From an uncultured Eubacteriales bacterium (GTDB lineage: Bacteria > Bacillota > Clostridia > Oscillospirales > CAG-272), in NCBI GenBank assembly GCA_900547565.1, contig URHI01000109.1:1-6431 (forward strand): a stretch of 6,431 nt of DNA. The letters run 5' to 3'. The position numbers and the translations under genes were made by a program. Shown in pieces: positions 5,879 through 6,431 of this stretch. The notes beneath the pieces are model-generated. The model was given only the letters and a program-made list of their open reading frames with translations. It was not told where the DNA came from and made no database searches. Every line of letters starts with the position of its first letter. Position 1 is the first letter of the stretch.

Positions 5879-6313
5879 TCAATCCAAACAACTTACAGAA
5901 GAAACAACTGTCTTTTCGTATCCATCAAAGGTCACGGTAATGTCATGTGTTACTCCATTCGCGTAGTCCAAGTAAACCATTGCGGGAGATTCATCCGAGA
6001 AGAAATAACCGTCAATTTTGAGAGAATCACCATTAAATTCAATCACGACTGGAAGTGCACTAATTTCTCGTGCTTCTGGTAAATCCAGCGTCGCAGAGTA
6101 GCTATTTGTCACAACACCGCTTTCTTTATCCGTGATTTGTAGCTGCTCGATTTCAAATGACAAGTCCCTGTACTGCATGCAAATCGCCCCAGGCTGTGAT
6201 AAATCGGCATCCAGAATCACGCGCTGTTCTTCATATTTATCATTCTTTCCGCAGCCTGACAGACATGGCAGGATGCAGAGCACGGCCAGCACTACGCAGC
6301 ATATCTTTTTCAT
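5879..6313 (-). CDS. Small membrane-anchored lipoprotein of unknown function
   Basis: The protein has 144 residues. The signal sequence MKKICCVVLAVLCILPCLSGC ends in a lipobox (LSGC, Cys21), so the mature protein should be diacylated at Cys21 and held on the outer face of the cytoplasmic membrane. The rest (about 30-140) is predicted beta-rich, without transmembrane segments. It contains EFNGDSLKIDG (92-102), close to a motif in the DUF4430 protein. The start at 6313 has GAGG (6321-6324) 7 bases upstream, overlapping the permease stop, so the two are almost certainly cotranscribed. Small lipoproteins encoded beside FtsX/MacB-type permeases may be accessory or substrate proteins of the transporter, but I do not recognise this family. 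No terminator was seen after it, so transcription may continue into the DUF4430 gene. Confidence 0.9.
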   Translation of the reverse strand: MKKICCVVLAVLCILPCLSGCGKNDKYEEQRVILDADLSQPGAICMQYRDLSFEIEQLQITDKESGVVTNSYSATLDLPEAREISALPVVIEFNGDSLKIDGYFFSDESPAMVYLDYANGVTHDITVTFDGYEKTVVSSVSCLD

Positions 6314-6322
6314 ATCGTTACC

Positions 6323-6431
6323 TCACTCAGAGCGGATGGCTTCGTTGGGGCTGATGAGCGTCGCTTTGCGGGCGGGGATCCATGCGGCGGCAATGGCTAC
6401 CGCGCCTGCGAACACCACGCCGCAGACCGCC
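6323..6431 (-). CDS. C-terminal end of an FtsX/MacB-type ABC transporter permease (partial)
   Basis: Only the last 35 codons are in the window; the gene runs in from beyond 6431 and stops with TGA at 6323-6325. The visible residues are a hydrophobic helix (AVCGVVFAGAVAIAAAW) followed by IPARKATLISPNEAIRSE. This is the hallmark ending of FtsX/MacB-family permeases: a final transmembrane helix, then P-A-x-x-A-x-x-x-x-P-x-E-A-x-R. Members of this family act with a LolD/MacB-type ATPase, using ATP for mechanotransmission or export rather than for classic import. Partner genes are probably upstream. The lipoprotein begins 9 bases downstream. The C-terminal signature is short but distinctive. Confidence 0.82.
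   Translation of the reverse strand, partial: AVCGVVFAGAVAIAAAWIPARKATLISPNEAIRSE

Noticed and set aside
1..6431. CRISPR array, insertion sequence, tRNA or rRNA gene
   Set aside because: No regularly spaced direct repeats, transposase motifs, terminal inverted repeats or RNA gene sequences were seen. The repetition present is protein-level module similarity.

Overview
The window looks like part of a chromosome from a Gram-positive, probably Clostridia-class (Oscillospiraceae/Ruminococcaceae-like) bacterium. I infer this from about 50% GC, strong GGAGG-type ribosome binding sites, Sec signal peptides without outer-membrane features, and a DUF4430 protein beside a squalene-cyclase-like barrel protein, a pairing familiar from gut Firmicutes. 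The species cannot be named from this sequence.

Every gene I can support lies on the minus strand, so the transcription order runs from high to low coordinates. In that order they are: (1) the last 35 codons of an FtsX/MacB-type ABC transporter permease (6323-6431); (2) a 144-residue lipoprotein (5879-6313) starting 9 bases after the permease stop; (3) a 173-base leader that can fold into a hairpin/pseudoknot; (4) a 306-residue secreted protein ending in a DUF4430 (transcobalamin C-terminal-like) domain (4784-5704); (5) a strong intrinsic terminator (about 4675-4723); (6) a 1368-residue secreted protein with an alpha/alpha barrel set inside a chain of beta-sandwich modules (546-4652); (7) a possible 16-codon ORF (481-531) whose stop overlaps the next start; and (8) the N-terminal 161 residues of another secreted protein with bacterial repeat domains (1-484), cut by the window edge.

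The main biological idea is that genes 4 and 6 together carry the two halves of a transcobalamin/intrinsic-factor-like fold on separate secreted polypeptides. The beta half (DUF4430) is on the smaller protein and the alpha/alpha-barrel half is on the larger one. In animal B12 carriers these halves are fused and clamp cobalamin between them. Cobalamin or another corrinoid is therefore a reasonable candidate ligand here, but nothing in the window proves a ligand and no cobalamin riboswitch was seen.

A terminator lies between the two genes, only 22 to 34 bases from the start of the larger one, and the larger gene also has a weak ribosome binding site. This suggests a read-through arrangement giving much small protein and little large protein. 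The permease and lipoprotein may be a cotranscribed export or surface module, or simply neighbours. The plus-strand open frames are shadows of these genes.
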